Below are positions 36,201-48,000 of a stretch of DNA of 64,000 bases, one piece after another (position 1 is the stretch's first letter; every line of letters starts with the position of its first letter). This DNA comes from Vigna angularis (lineage: Eukaryota; Streptophyta; Magnoliopsida; Fabales; Fabaceae). The position numbers were made by a program, and so were the translations under genes. Under the pieces are notes generated by a model. It was not told where the DNA came from. It did not search any database and saw only the letters and a list, made by a program, of their open reading frames with translations. The stretch spans positions 4,663,001 through 4,727,000 of the forward strand of contig NC_068972.1 in assembly GCF_016808095.1 (NCBI RefSeq), in the 5' to 3' direction.

Positions 36201-36655
36201 TGTATTATCTATATTTGCGTTGAACAATACTGACTGTACTGGTGCCTATCTTGTATGGTCTATTGAAGATGGGAATTTTTTTTGCAGGCTTCGGAGTTCT
36301 CTGTGGCTTCAATTTAAACCCCATCATATTGCTGCTGGAGCAGCATATCTTGCTGCCAAGTTTTTGAACATTGATCTCACTGGTTATCAGAACATCTGGC
36401 AAGAGTTTCAGACAACACCAACCATTCTTCAAGGTAATCTGCACCCACTTCACCGTTCTAATTTTCATCAAGAAACATTATTAGATTTATTGTTCTGTTT
36501 TGAAATGATCGGTTCAGGATAGCAGTAGATAAGTGAAGTGCAAGCAGGGCAACTTGTTAAGATAGGCGTGTAATTTGGATATTCCTTTATTAGTTATTGA
36601 TATTCGTTTTCTCATTGATGCAGATATCTCCCAGCAACTAATGGAGCTCTTCTGA
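30255..36655 (+). CDS. CYCT1: Cyclin T (CYCT1-type, P-TEFb cyclin)
   Basis: Six coding exons: 30255-30811, 31201-31282, 31535-31669, 31978-32153, 36288-36433, 36624-36655; 375 residues, all GT-AG and in phase. Residues 1-160 are an Arg/Asn/Ser-rich, probably disordered extension ([11 protein letters not shown]). The first cyclin box begins near residue 163 ([45 protein letters not shown]), with the Lys and Glu of LAAKSEE as the usual CDK-contact positions. The second box covers about 275-365 ([33 protein letters not shown]). Plant cyclin T partners CDKC kinases to phosphorylate the RNA polymerase II C-terminal domain and promote elongation. The ATG lies six bases after an acceptor, implying a leader intron. 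The product ends soon after the second box, without the long tail of some family members. The fourth intron is 4.1 kb and repeat-bearing. Confidence 0.9.
30861..31076. mobile_element. MITE-like element, about 216 bp, in cyclin T coding intron 1
   Basis: The left arm (30861-30934: CAGGTGAAAACTCGT ... TATAACCATTAGATTGAAAT ... CAGATTG) and right arm (30999-31076) are imperfect reverse complements over about 75 nt. The complement of the right arm reads CAGGTAAGAACTCGT ... CATAACCATTACATTAAAAT ... CAGATTG. No transposase. The target duplication could not be fixed. Confidence 0.65.
32657..33555 (+). repeat. Three tandem copies of an approximately 300-bp unit within the cyclin T intron
   Basis: Each copy opens with CATCAAAAGTTTTGTTTTAC followed by ATCTGAAGTTGAACT. 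The starts are at 32657, 32967 and 33265 (spacings 310 and 298). Each shares downstream blocks (TTTTGGCTACCC, CTCCATAATTTTTAGT, GACATACA...ATGAAACTAACAAAAA, GGCAAACA(G/A)TCTTAT). Copies differ by scattered substitutions and short indels. Confidence 0.85.
34549..34664. repeat. Short inverted repeat (possible MITE) in the cyclin T intron
   Basis: AATAGGTGAGAAATA near 34550 is matched by its complement TATTTCTCACCTATT near 34648, with purine-rich sequence between. Might be the core of a small MITE with worn ends. Confidence 0.45.
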
Positions 36656-38334
36656 AAGTATTGTAGAACTAGATTATGGCATCCTTCCTAGTAGATTAAA
36701 TTTTGAATATATAATTCAAAATGTCATATACTCCGAAGGGCGAGGTACAGATCATTATGTGTAGGAGCTTCGACATATATTTTGGTGAGTTACAAGATTG
36801 GTGGGTGTGACCTAAGGATTTTTAAATTTTACCAACTTCTCTGAATCCTCTGCTAAGGTCTTGAGCATGATTTGCGTTCATTTCTGTTGATGCCTTGTGA
36901 TCAACTGTGACTTGTGATCAACTGTGACATGCCAATGCAAATCGAGGTCGAGTTTAGTCAATGAAGAATCTATCCATGAAAGTACACAAATTTCTAACTT
37001 TGTATGTGCAACAAATACAAATTATTAGTTCGGAGGTTAAATTTATTGTTGGTTGCCCCTTACTCTGGTGTAATGTTATGAAAGAAAGTCATTTGATATC
37101 TGCAGTTACGGTTAATGTTGGTCCTTACAGAAAATGGGTTAAGTTTTCTAAGCTCTTGGCACATAGAGGAATATCACCGGATCTTTGTGGAATTGTTTTG
37201 TAGCCCTCTGCATGTTATGTTGCTTGCCATCCTCGTCATTTGCAACCACAAATATCGTTCTTTCAGCGGCTAAAAAATAGTTACGGCATTCCTAGTGTCC
37301 AGAGCCTAATATTCGTGCAGGTATTTTACACCAGTCTCTGTTAAGTACTTTAGGCCACAATTTTCTTGGTTAAAAAAGCTTTAAAAATACTACAAAAAAG
37401 AAATGCAAGTTCAACAACATTAATTCGGAACATCAAACTCCTGATAAGAAAACAAAATCCAACAGAAAGTATAAGAAATTTATAATCGGATTCTGTTTTT
37501 GTAAGAATTTGTGTTTGTGCGAATTTTCTCACCTCAATCCGCAGGAAAGATGAATTCGACCAAATTATCTTGCAAAGCGAGATCTCAGGTTTAAATGAAG
37601 GGAGTGGATATTGTGGAATGGTTGTTGTTCGGTTCGAAATATTTGAAAAAGTGAAATAAGATGAGAGAACTAAATTTTCCTTCTTATTTTTGTCTTTTCT
37701 TCAAATATTGGGAAATGCTACATGTGGCTGCGAATTTTAAATATGCATTGCATATTCATTTATTTCAAAATAAGACAAAAGTTAGAGCATGACATTTTAC
37801 TAAGTCTATTTTAGAGATGTTTATGGTTGTATCCCAAGTTTTCCCACGAATTTTAATTAAGTTCAATTACTCTGCTAAACAAAAGTGGACTGCTACGAGC
37901 ACGATGGTTCTTAATCTCACATTGAAATAAAATTAAATATTGTTTTACATATTTTACAAGTCTCAAATTATTTATTTAGGTTCAGAAATATGATTTTATG
38001 CTAAATAGAGAATAAATATATTTAATAAATGTTTATAAATAAATTTAGAGTACTTTATTTTTTATCTATTTTTTTCTCTTTAAATTTAGATATTCTAGCA
38101 TTTCTTTTTAAAGTCAAGACTAATAATTTATCCTTTTACTATTATTCTCAAATTTAAATATATTCACATGCAAAATCAAGAGATCAAAATCTTAATTTAG
38201 ATAAAAATAAATTGTCCTTTATAATTTTCTTTTATATAAATACTATCCATCCGAAAACATCAGTAGAAAATTAAAGTTTTCAAATTAACATCTCAAAACT
38301 CAACAATATGTCTTCATATAGAAACAGTAAATTA
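36656..38334. other. 3' region of cyclin T and intergenic DNA
   Basis: The first few hundred bases are probably the cyclin T 3' UTR. A 16-17-bp tandem duplication (TTGTGATCAACTGTGAC) lies near 36896-36928. The ORF at 36961-37203 has no recognisable motif. No further exon recognised. Confidence 0.55.
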
Positions 38335-38391
<57 letters not shown>

Positions 38392-38407
38392 TATATATAT
38401 ATATATA
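38335..38407. repeat. (AT)n microsatellite, about 70 bp
   Basis: Almost uninterrupted AT dinucleotides, with one AG interruption near 38390. Confidence 0.95.
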
Positions 38408-38708
38408 AGTGTTGGAAAAAACAAATCAAAATTCATGTAGATTAACATAATTTAAACTCTAACAAACCATACATATTACAAAGAAATCTTCACAAACACA
38501 ACCAGAAACCATATATGAATTAGAGAGGTCTAACCGTCTTATTGATATGAACTAGAAAGCTCTAATAGTCTTATTGATAGCTCCCCACAGTCACAGCTAA
38601 GAATATTTTAGTGGTGGTAACAAACATAGTTTAAATAAATATGTCTGATAGAATAAACAATTATTTGAATATCAGGAGCATTCAATGCCTTGGTTAAATT
38701 CTTTAAAG

Positions 38709-39086
38709 GTTTAAATGCTTACTTCGTTATCACGTTAAGAGATAAATTTTTGTTTAGTATTCGGTTTTAAAAATGAAAACATTGGGTCCCTATGTTATAA
38801 AAAATATATGAATAAAGTCATGTCCGTTAAGTTGACAACAACGGCGTTAAGTCCATGCTGATGTGGTCGTACTTTTTCTCTTCTCTCTTCTAATGTCTAA
38901 CTTTTTCTATCTCTTGTTCAACTTTTTCTTTGATGATTTGTTGAACTTGTTCTTTCTTTGTGGACCTTATTCATATATTTTTCATAACATAGGGATCCAA
39001 TGTCTTCATTTTTAAAGTCTAGTACTAAACAGAAATTCACCTCTTAACATGGAGATGTAACATGGAGACGAAGTAAGCATTTAAGT
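38709..39086. mobile_element. MITE with about 110-bp terminal inverted repeats
   Basis: The left arm (about 38709-38819: TTTAAATGCTTACTTCGT ... GAAAACATTGGGTCCCTATG ... ATATATGAATAA) is matched in reverse complement by 38963-39086 (complement: CTTAAATGCTTACTTCGT ... GAAGACATTGGATCCCTATG ... ATATATGAATAA). The core of about 140 bp has no ORF. This long-TIR form resembles MULE-type MITEs that are frequent in legume genomes. The target duplication is unclear. Confidence 0.75.
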
Positions 39087-39577
39087 TTAGAAACTATGCA
39101 CGCTCGTATAGAATAATCGAAGAATATACAAAGAAAAATCACAAAGAAAATATCTACGTAATATGAATAGTGAATAACATACCTTAGATTAAAGCTTTTT
39201 ATCCTTATGGGGGTATAATTTTGTAAGATACCTCAAAGTCTTCTTATTACCATGTGAAAAATTATTATTATTTTGAGAATAGATAAATTATTATTAAAGA
39301 GTAAATATGAAAATAAAAATCATAAATTAAATTAATTATTTAAAGAATACAAATTGTTTTCGCTTATGAATTTGGTTATAATAAATAAAAAATAGTAAAA
39401 ATTGATATATTATTACTACATTAATCAATAATAAAAAAATTTATGATTAATATTATTATAGTACAATAAGATATAATATCATTAATATTAATATATCAAT
39501 TATAATATTATTAATAGTATTACTATCAATATCATTTATGAATTAAAATACGTAAATATACTCGTCGGAAGGGTTGA

Positions 39578-39820
39578 CTAGGTTTTAAAATTCGAAAAAA
39601 TAAATATCAAATTTTGAATTGAAGAAGAATAAGTACGGTATTTTAAAATTTAGAAACTTTAGATTTTGAAATTCAATAAATTTCTTAAACGGATTTTAAA
39701 ATCCACTAAATTTTAAACAAAATTTCAAAATTAAAAATTGAATTTCGAAATTTAATGAGTTTCCTAAATTAAATTTTGAAATTCAATGAATTTCTTAAAT
39801 TAAATTTTGAAATCCTATAC
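39578..39820. repeat. Minisatellite array C, same family as arrays A and B
   Basis: About nine copies with a period of 27-30 bp, of the form AAATTTTGAAATTCAATGAA plus TTTCTTAAATT. Cores lie near 39583, 39609, 39640, 39663, 39690, 39720, 39741, 39771 and 39801. It shares the TTTTGAAATT core and the CTTAAAT spacer type with the arrays at 26.8 and 27.9 kb. Confidence 0.65.
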
Positions 39821-42058
39821 ATATAAAAAAATAAAGTAGAAAAAAGTAAAATGCGTGAAAACTTAAGATACATGCTTCAATAAATATATAGAACAAAGTA
39901 AATATGTTTTGGTAAACGTAAATATCACTTACTTAATTTTTTATATATAAATTTTTACGATAAAACTGTGAGTTTAGAGATATATAAGAAACCTCCTTGT
40001 TTCAATTGGATTTGAAATATTGGTGTAAGTGAAAAATGGTTGCTATTAATAGTAGATTGAAAATTGATTTTCTGTATAAATTTCGTTAAACAAACTTTGA
40101 CTGTAAAGGAATAAACTTTTTTGTTAAATTCATATGGCATTGGCGAGTTTGAGGCGTTAAGCCAATCAATGATTTTCAAATCAGGTCTGTAAACAAAAAA
40201 GGAGGTCTACAACTCCAATTATACTTCTTCTTGTAAGTAAAGGTCAATGGTCAATTTTAGTTAAAGTTATTACAATTTTTTAGTTTTAAGCTAAATAAAT
40301 AATTGTTTTTTAAACTTTATGTTTTGTAAGAATTGTTGCTCATTCTCTTAACTTTTTTATGATTTATATTTCAATATGATTGGATGAGCAAAATTCAATA
40401 TGACTTATTATTTTTAATATCGGTGACAAATTCATTTATACTTTATGAGTTATTTTCGAACTGTGATACAATATAATGAAAAAAGATGAGATGATATATG
40501 ATGTGAGGATTGCGTTGAATGTTATTCAAATATATGATATTAAATATAATGTATTAAGGTCTATGAATGTTATATATGTATGGAATTATTAAAAAATTAA
40601 TACAATTTATCATGTTTTTTAAACTTTTTATTTTTTAAAGTGATTGGAAATTTTATTAAAGTTCATATGTAGTAGTTGAATACTTTTTAATTTTTAATTC
40701 TTATAATACAATTTTTTTTAATTTTTATGAATTTAGACAATAAAATGTAAAAATTAAAAGAAACTTAGAAATGTGTTTGTAAAGGTGAATTGAATAACTT
40801 TTAAGCATAAATATTAAAAAGGATAACTTTTGTAGAGGTTTAGAAAATAAAGAATTAACTAAATGAGTTTTTTTATAAATAATTAAAAGGAAAATGCATA
40901 CAAAATATCTGATGGTTGATTTGATCCTGTTTTCTACATGGACAGAAAATAGCTGATGGTTTGATTTGATAGCATATGCATAGAAAACGAAATTTTAATA
41001 GTTTAAAGAAATAATATTAAAAATTGTATAAATAATCAAGAAATCTGATACTATCATATATCAGTATCTTTCATTCTTGTAAAGTGATGATTAAAAGGTC
41101 TTAAGTGCTTAAAAGATGGTTTTAATGTAAAAGGAAAGTCATAAAAAGGAGACGAAGTTGACTTATCTTCATTATTTATTCCCTGAATCTAAATACTACT
41201 AATTCCTGTGCTTTTCAATCATTACCGCAGGATTCTTTAATTAACATTCTTATTTTATTCTAAGTAAAGCAAAATAAATCAATTTTAACAGTCCGTTAAT
41301 ATTAAAAGATGCCCATTTTTAAATTAATTTTCACCAATAAAAAACAATGGATGTTTCTCTTATTTAATGATAAAGACATATTTAATTAATTTATTTTACA
41401 AAAAGTGAGTTTGAGAACCAGAAAATGATAGAATTTTGAAAGATTCCGTTTCCTATCCTTTACCTAATATTGACAGATACATGGATCAATCGTCTATCCA
41501 ATCGTTTTCTTTTAGCTGTTGCCCTTAAAAAAATCAAAGATTTTAACTAATGTAATTTTCATTAAAAACTAATATATTATCATAAACTTTATATATTTTT
41601 TATAAACTTAATAATGCTGAACAAAAAGTATCATACTAGTTAAACTTACGAGGTATTGCATTCATTTTGTATAAAAATATCAAAATTATGTTATTCACGT
41701 ATTTTATTTAATTTTAAAGATTAATAACTATGAGTTATCATTTAAAAAATAGATACTGTGAATAAATTATATGGCTTGTATAGTAATCACTAATCAGTCA
41801 ATTCTATTATGAATATTTAAATTTTTGAAATTGAAAACATGGAAAAGATCTAGTATATTTTAATTAAGAAATTAAAAAAATTAATATATTTAGTGAGAAG
41901 GTTGTCTTAACCTTATTGTGCCTGGCGTTTGTCTCAGGTAATCCGATTCATCATCGATATCCTCAGTTATTTTTCTCTCATCCTTTCAGATAAACACGAC
42001 ACAAAAGCTCAGTATTTCTCTTATCAAAACGCCACTTGTCCATTGTCGTTTCGACCCC
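39821..42058. other. Intergenic DNA and promoter of the LACS gene
   Basis: Very AT-rich. The minus-strand ORF at 39955-40179 has no motif. The sequence becomes less AT-rich from about 41910, where the LACS leader probably lies. No exon recognised. Confidence 0.6.
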
Positions 42059-45000
42059 ATGGATCACACGCCTGCTGCGCAACGTCGTCTTCGAGCTGTT
42101 CAAGACCACCTCTCCCCCACCGCCGATGAATCTCCCTCCCACCTCCGATCTAACCCCACCGCCGGCGAGTTTTTCTCAGGTACTCCCTTCTCTCATGACT
42201 GCTCTTATTGCACTTGTCGTACCTCACTTGAACGAAGCCAGGATACTGATAGTGACGTTCGATTTCTCTCTCTCTCTAGGATCATGTTCTGTGTTTATCT
42301 TTTTTGGTCTTTGATTAGTAGTGAGTTGTCGCTTTCGAATTTGAGATTGGAGAAAAAAGAAAAAAAAGGATTGGAGGAGAGGATTCCTATGTTGTGCTAG
42401 GGGTACTTATAGCTGATTGAGTTTTATGAATGAATATAATCAGGTATCTTTATTGTTATCTTCGATTTGTGTGCATTTGGGGAGCATTCGGACGTGTTTC
42501 CTTCTTTCATGTTTATAGAAACAAAGGGCATAGGGTGTAGCCATTTCTTTTGGAATTAAAATTCAACGGAGGTAGAAATATTTGGTATGGGGGAGTATTT
42601 GGTTGTTATAAATGTTTTGGTCGAGAGACTATTAATTTGATAAATCTGAATGGTTCATGTACCGGTTCCAACTCTCCAATTCATCATCACCGGGTTTCTT
42701 TATTTATTTTTAATTTTATTTAGCTATTTATCAGAAGCTAGGTGAAGGTTGAACCCTGTAGTGCAAAAGTTTTAGTTCCTGATGTGCCAATACTCTTCAT
42801 GTATTATGAGTGTTGACTTCCTGCCTTCAAGTTTTGTGGTCTGGGCAATCACATCACTAATTTTAGTACTTAATTGTTAATTAGCTGTGATAATTACGTA
42901 TTAATTTAATGACGTCACTCGTCTAGTGTTCTATTAATTTTATTTAGAATCATTTTATATTTTTTGGAGACAATAGTAGGAGCTAGGACTCAAATCACAA
43001 TGACGTTTGTCATAACACATTCTGTTTCTGAAAGGTGACCATATTCATAAAACTGTCATTTGTTCTTTGTCAATCATATTACTCAGGTGATATTCATAAT
43101 GTCACATTTGTTCAAATTTTCCCACAACTTAGGAATTTTTCTATCTCTCGACGAATGGATATTTTCATATGCCATGCTTTTTGTTATTACTACATTACTT
43201 TTTGGCAATTTCTTTTTGTTGACATCGTTACTTCTGAACAGAACAAGGGTATAGTGTTGTACTCCCAGAGAAGTTACAAACTGGAAAGTGGAACGTTTAC
43301 AGGTATACCCCTTCCATTGTTCTTGATCTTGATTTGTATACATCATTCTGGAGCCAAGTCCGAGGCTCATATTATACTCAATTCTTTCTGGAAGATCTAT
43401 GCGATCTCCTCTGCAGCTAGTGAGCAAGTTTCCTAATCATCCTGAAATTGGTACCCTGCATGACAATTTCGTGTGAGCATCCCTCCTTTTTCTATGTAAA
43501 ATTAGCACTGAACTTCAGAAGATTGATAATCTCAATCAAATGTATTTTAATAAAAAAATAATTTTCATGCCTAATAAATTGATGTGTTCTTTCAAACTCT
43601 GCTAATAATAGGCGCTCAGTTGACACCTTTCGAGACTACAAATATCTGGGAACACGTGTCCGCGTTGATGGAACTGTTGGGGAGTAATAACGCTTTCTGG
43701 GGCTTCTTTGCTTTTCATTCAAATTCACCTAACATCCTTCTCATCATTTCCACTATCCCTTCACTTTTTAAGGTACAAATGGATGACTTATGGAGAAGCA
43801 GGTACAGCCCGGTCAGCAATAGGTTCTGGTTTGATTTATTATGGAGTCCCAAAGGTGAATGCTAGATTATAGTTTTATGGTTGATTATTATTTTTTGTTT
43901 TACGAAGTATCATGTAACCATTGGTTTATGCGTTCTTGTTTAGGGTTCCAGTATTGGATTGTATTTTATTAATAGACCGGAGTGGCTCATTCTTGATCAT
44001 GCCTGCTCTGCATACTCATTTATATCAGTACCTCTGTATGATACTCTTGGTATGTTTTTTACAACTTATCAGAAAGTTATTTGTCATTCCTATCTACCTT
44101 TCAGATTTAACATGCAAGAAACTGCTTGCTCTGCAGGTCCCGATGCTGTCAAGTATATTGTTAGTCATGCTGTCGTGCAAGTTATATTTTGTGTACCTGA
44201 AACATTAAATGTAGTAAGTATATGTGAGAATTTTCATAATGTTGCATATCCCTTCTGTTCCTTCGTAATGAATACTGTAGAATCACGAGTACCCATTTTG
44301 GTAACTTGGTGTAATGATGGATTTCCCCATGCAAATACTCGGCATTGGGTATACTTTCCATGGCTTCTGGAAAATGTGTGTAATTAAGCTAATCCAACAC
44401 ACACTAGGGTGATTAAATTCTGTAGATCATTCAGTTACGCTAAAACAAAGGGTTAAGGACCTTGTGCATATCTACTTTTGTTTAATATAACTTACGTTCT
44501 TGTTTTGCAAAAACTTATGTATCATATAACCTGCCCTTGCAGTTGCTGAGCTACTTATCTGATATTCCAACTGTGCGTCTAATCGTGGTATGTGTGAATT
44601 ATGGCTTACGTTTGAAATTAAATGTTCATTTCCAAAGTAAGTCATACTGATTTTTGGTTAGTGTACAGGTAGTTGGAGGTATGGATGATCAAATTCCATC
44701 AGTTCCATCATCATCCGGAGTTCAAATTGTTACATATTCAAAGCTACTCAATGTGGTAATCTTATTGTTGTCTGTGTAAACAAATGTTGATTTTGTGGAG
44801 AATAGATAGTGTGTTATCATTATATCATATTGCTTCCTTGAATTAGTAAGGAAATTCCATTTCTGTTCTGTTCTCTTTCTAATTATATATTGTGGTGTAT
44901 CAGTCTTAAGATCCTTTTGTAAATGGTGTTGCTACTAATTTGATCTGCTGCTATATATTATACCTGTTACCTCACTGTTCATGTGGTTTGGTTTAGGGAC

Positions 45001-48000
45001 GCAGCAATCTCCAGCCCTTTTGTCCACCCAAACCTGATGACATTGCAACCATTTGCTATACAAGTGGAACAACTGGAACCCCAAAAGTGCGTAGGTTTCA
45101 GTAGAATTATGGTTTACCCCTTTTCTTATTAATATTATGTACTATTCCCATAAAATGTTTACCTTGCTTATATTAGCTCTATGAAGCACTTATTTTAATC
45201 TTTCTGCTGAACAAATTATGGTCAGGGTGCTGTCTTGACCCATGGAAACTTTATTGCAAGTATTGCTGGGGGTACTATGGATGAGAAATTTGGCCCTTCT
45301 GATGTGTGAGTAATTTTTTAATGCATACAATGTTCATTTCCATTTTTTGCTGTGACAGTTTATTCTAACTTCTTTACCTTAATTTTTTTTTTCATTTTCA
45401 GTTATATATCCTATCTCCCTTTGGCTCACATTTATGAGCGAGCAAACCAGGTCATGGTAGTTCATTTTGGCATTGCTGTGGGATTCTACCAGGGGGTATG
45501 CCTCTGACTAATTAAACTTCTTTTTCTTTCATTTGATTTATGTCTACTCATTTTGAATGAGCTTATACTTTTATGAAAAATTAAAATTTTATATACAAGT
45601 GCTATGGCATAGGGAGCCCATATGATATTTTGTGAATATTTTCGTTTTCATACTTGTATTTCATGAAATGCTGCATTGACCCATAAGAGATTTCTGTCAA
45701 GTAGCAGTTTTTTATTATAGTGTTCTTGTGTTCCATATATACACGTGTATGCATGCATGGATTAAAAATTATAATGCAACCTAAAGTGTAGAATGTGTAA
45801 ATAATAGCAGCCTTTTCTGCTCAATTGTTAGTTTTTTCTGGTCATGTAATATACTTTACAGCTCTGCCATATGTGATGTGTTGAAGGTAGATTTACTAAA
45901 TTTTGTTTCACTTTATTTTGCAATATTCTCAGATTAGCATAATTTTTTTTTTAACATTCGTATGCAGGATAGTATGAAATTAATGGATGACTTGGCCGTC
46001 CTAAGACCTACTATCTTCTGTAGTGTTCCTCGACTATATAACAGAATATATGCTGGGTAGATTATTTTTACATTTATGCTGTATTTCTTAGAACTCTCTT
46101 TTTCGCTTCTTGTGTACTCATTGTATCATTCAATTCGAATTTTTTTACAGTATCACTAATGCTGTTAAAACATCTGGTGGTCTGAAGGAGAGACTATTTA
46201 ATGCTGCCTACAATGCTAAAAGACAGGCTTTATTGCATGGTAAAGCATATTCACAATGATCTATCTTTGTGCAGCATACATTTAAATACCTGTTTTGCCA
46301 GATTTATTTATGGTGGTGGATCACTATTCTGCCCTAAATATTGAATCAAATTGTACTTGTACCTTGGTTTTCCCCTCTCCTTTGTTTATTGATGGTTTTA
46401 GACACCTTGTTTATATGCAAGATTCTTGTAGTGGGTGAATCTTATTTACCACAATAGTATCTTGTTTGTTTTCTGAAACTTGTAGTCTTTTAAATAGCTG
46501 GGAAAGTTTTCTTAGAAAGATAGATATGGCTAAAAAGGTGTAACTTATCATTTTGGCTTTAAAGTTTTATTATCATTTGAAAGAAAACTTACTTTTGACA
46601 CCATATTTCCATTTGTTTCAGGGAAGAACCCTTCTCCAATGTGGGACAGATTAGTTTTCAACAAGATAAAGGAAAAGCTTGGAGGACGAGTTCGGTTAAT
46701 GGCATCAGGTGCCTCACCTTTATCCCCTGATATCATGGAATTTTTAAAGATGTAAGTTTTGCATAATATTACTGTATACAATACTAAAGAGGACATTTCA
46801 CTTATTAATATTATTATTATTTTTGATCAATTTTCTCATGCTGAATAATATGTGCATTTATTCTGCAGTTGCTTTGGTGGTCGGGTGACTGAAGGATATG
46901 GAATGACAGAGAGTACTTGTGTTATAAGCTGCATAGATGAGGGTGACCCACTTGGTGGTCATGTTGGCTCTCCTAATCCTGCCTGTGGTGAGTACTAAGT
47001 ATGCATTCTGCATCATATAGCTAATAGCTTGCAGTACATTCGTGATTCAAAACCTGTTTGGTATTATATTTTAGGTAGTATGTGACGAACCAATCAACTT
47101 GTTCATGAACTGGTTAATTTTTTTTCTATTTAAAAAATTAAGTAGTTGCAACATCTCATCATTTGTAGTTATTCAAAATGTTATTTTCCTTGGTACTGAA
47201 TTTTAGGGATGGGTTGTTTTCTTTATATGGTGTGTAGTTTTCTAAACATCAAAGTTAAATTCTTGATTGATTTTGATTCACCTGATGAATGAGTAGGTTT
47301 ATCAGTGTGTTATTGGGGCTGAAGGGTGTTCTTTTTATAGGATTTCACTTGGACTCTCAGTGAAATTCAATCTCACTGTGGAAGTTAATAACCTCAGTAT
47401 ATATCAAATCTGCCCAGAAAGAGTACACGTCTTGAGTTTTGAGCCAATTCTCTCCCACAAATAATGATTCTCCGCTTCTTCTTCTTCTTTTTCTTTTTTA
47501 AATTTAGTTGCAATGGGGTTTACTGTTTTAATTATTTTATTTTTCTCTTGCAGTGACATTGTGTCTAATAATCCTAAAAACGTCTTCTACTTAGCTTTCC
47601 TTATATGGAAGAACTTAAAAGATGAAATTATATTTAATTTATGTCAGCTGAAGCTTTGTTATGCCTAGTGCCAAGAGTTTTGTTCTTTGTTTCAGAGATA
47701 AAACTTGTGGATGTTCCAGAAATGAACTATACATCTGATGATCAGCCCAATCCCCGTGGTGAAATTTGTGTCAGGGGTCCCATTGTTTTTCGAGGTTATC
47801 ACAAAGATGAAACTCAGACGTAACTACCTTTCATGCTATGTGCTTTTGAATGAAATTTATCTTGTCATATTTGAAACTACTTGATTTTCAATCCAATTGT
47901 GCAGGAGAGAAGTCATTGATGAAGATGGATGGCTTCATACTGGAGATATTGGAACGTGGTTACCTGGTGGTAGACTAAAAATTATTGACAGGTGAGATAG

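Larger units (their letters stand above)
32154..36287 (+). other. Giant intron 4 of cyclin T (4.1 kb)
   Basis: Donor GTGAGT at 32154, acceptor TTTGCAG ending 36287. Holds the triplicated unit listed separately and a small inverted repeat near 34549-34664. ORFs at 33568-33840, 35076-35294 and 36148-36522 are frame shadows or overlap the next exon. No nested gene was recognised. Confidence 0.75.

Noticed and set aside
36961..37203. 80-codon ORF downstream of cyclin T
   Set aside because: No recognisable motif, and position fits 3' UTR or intergenic DNA.
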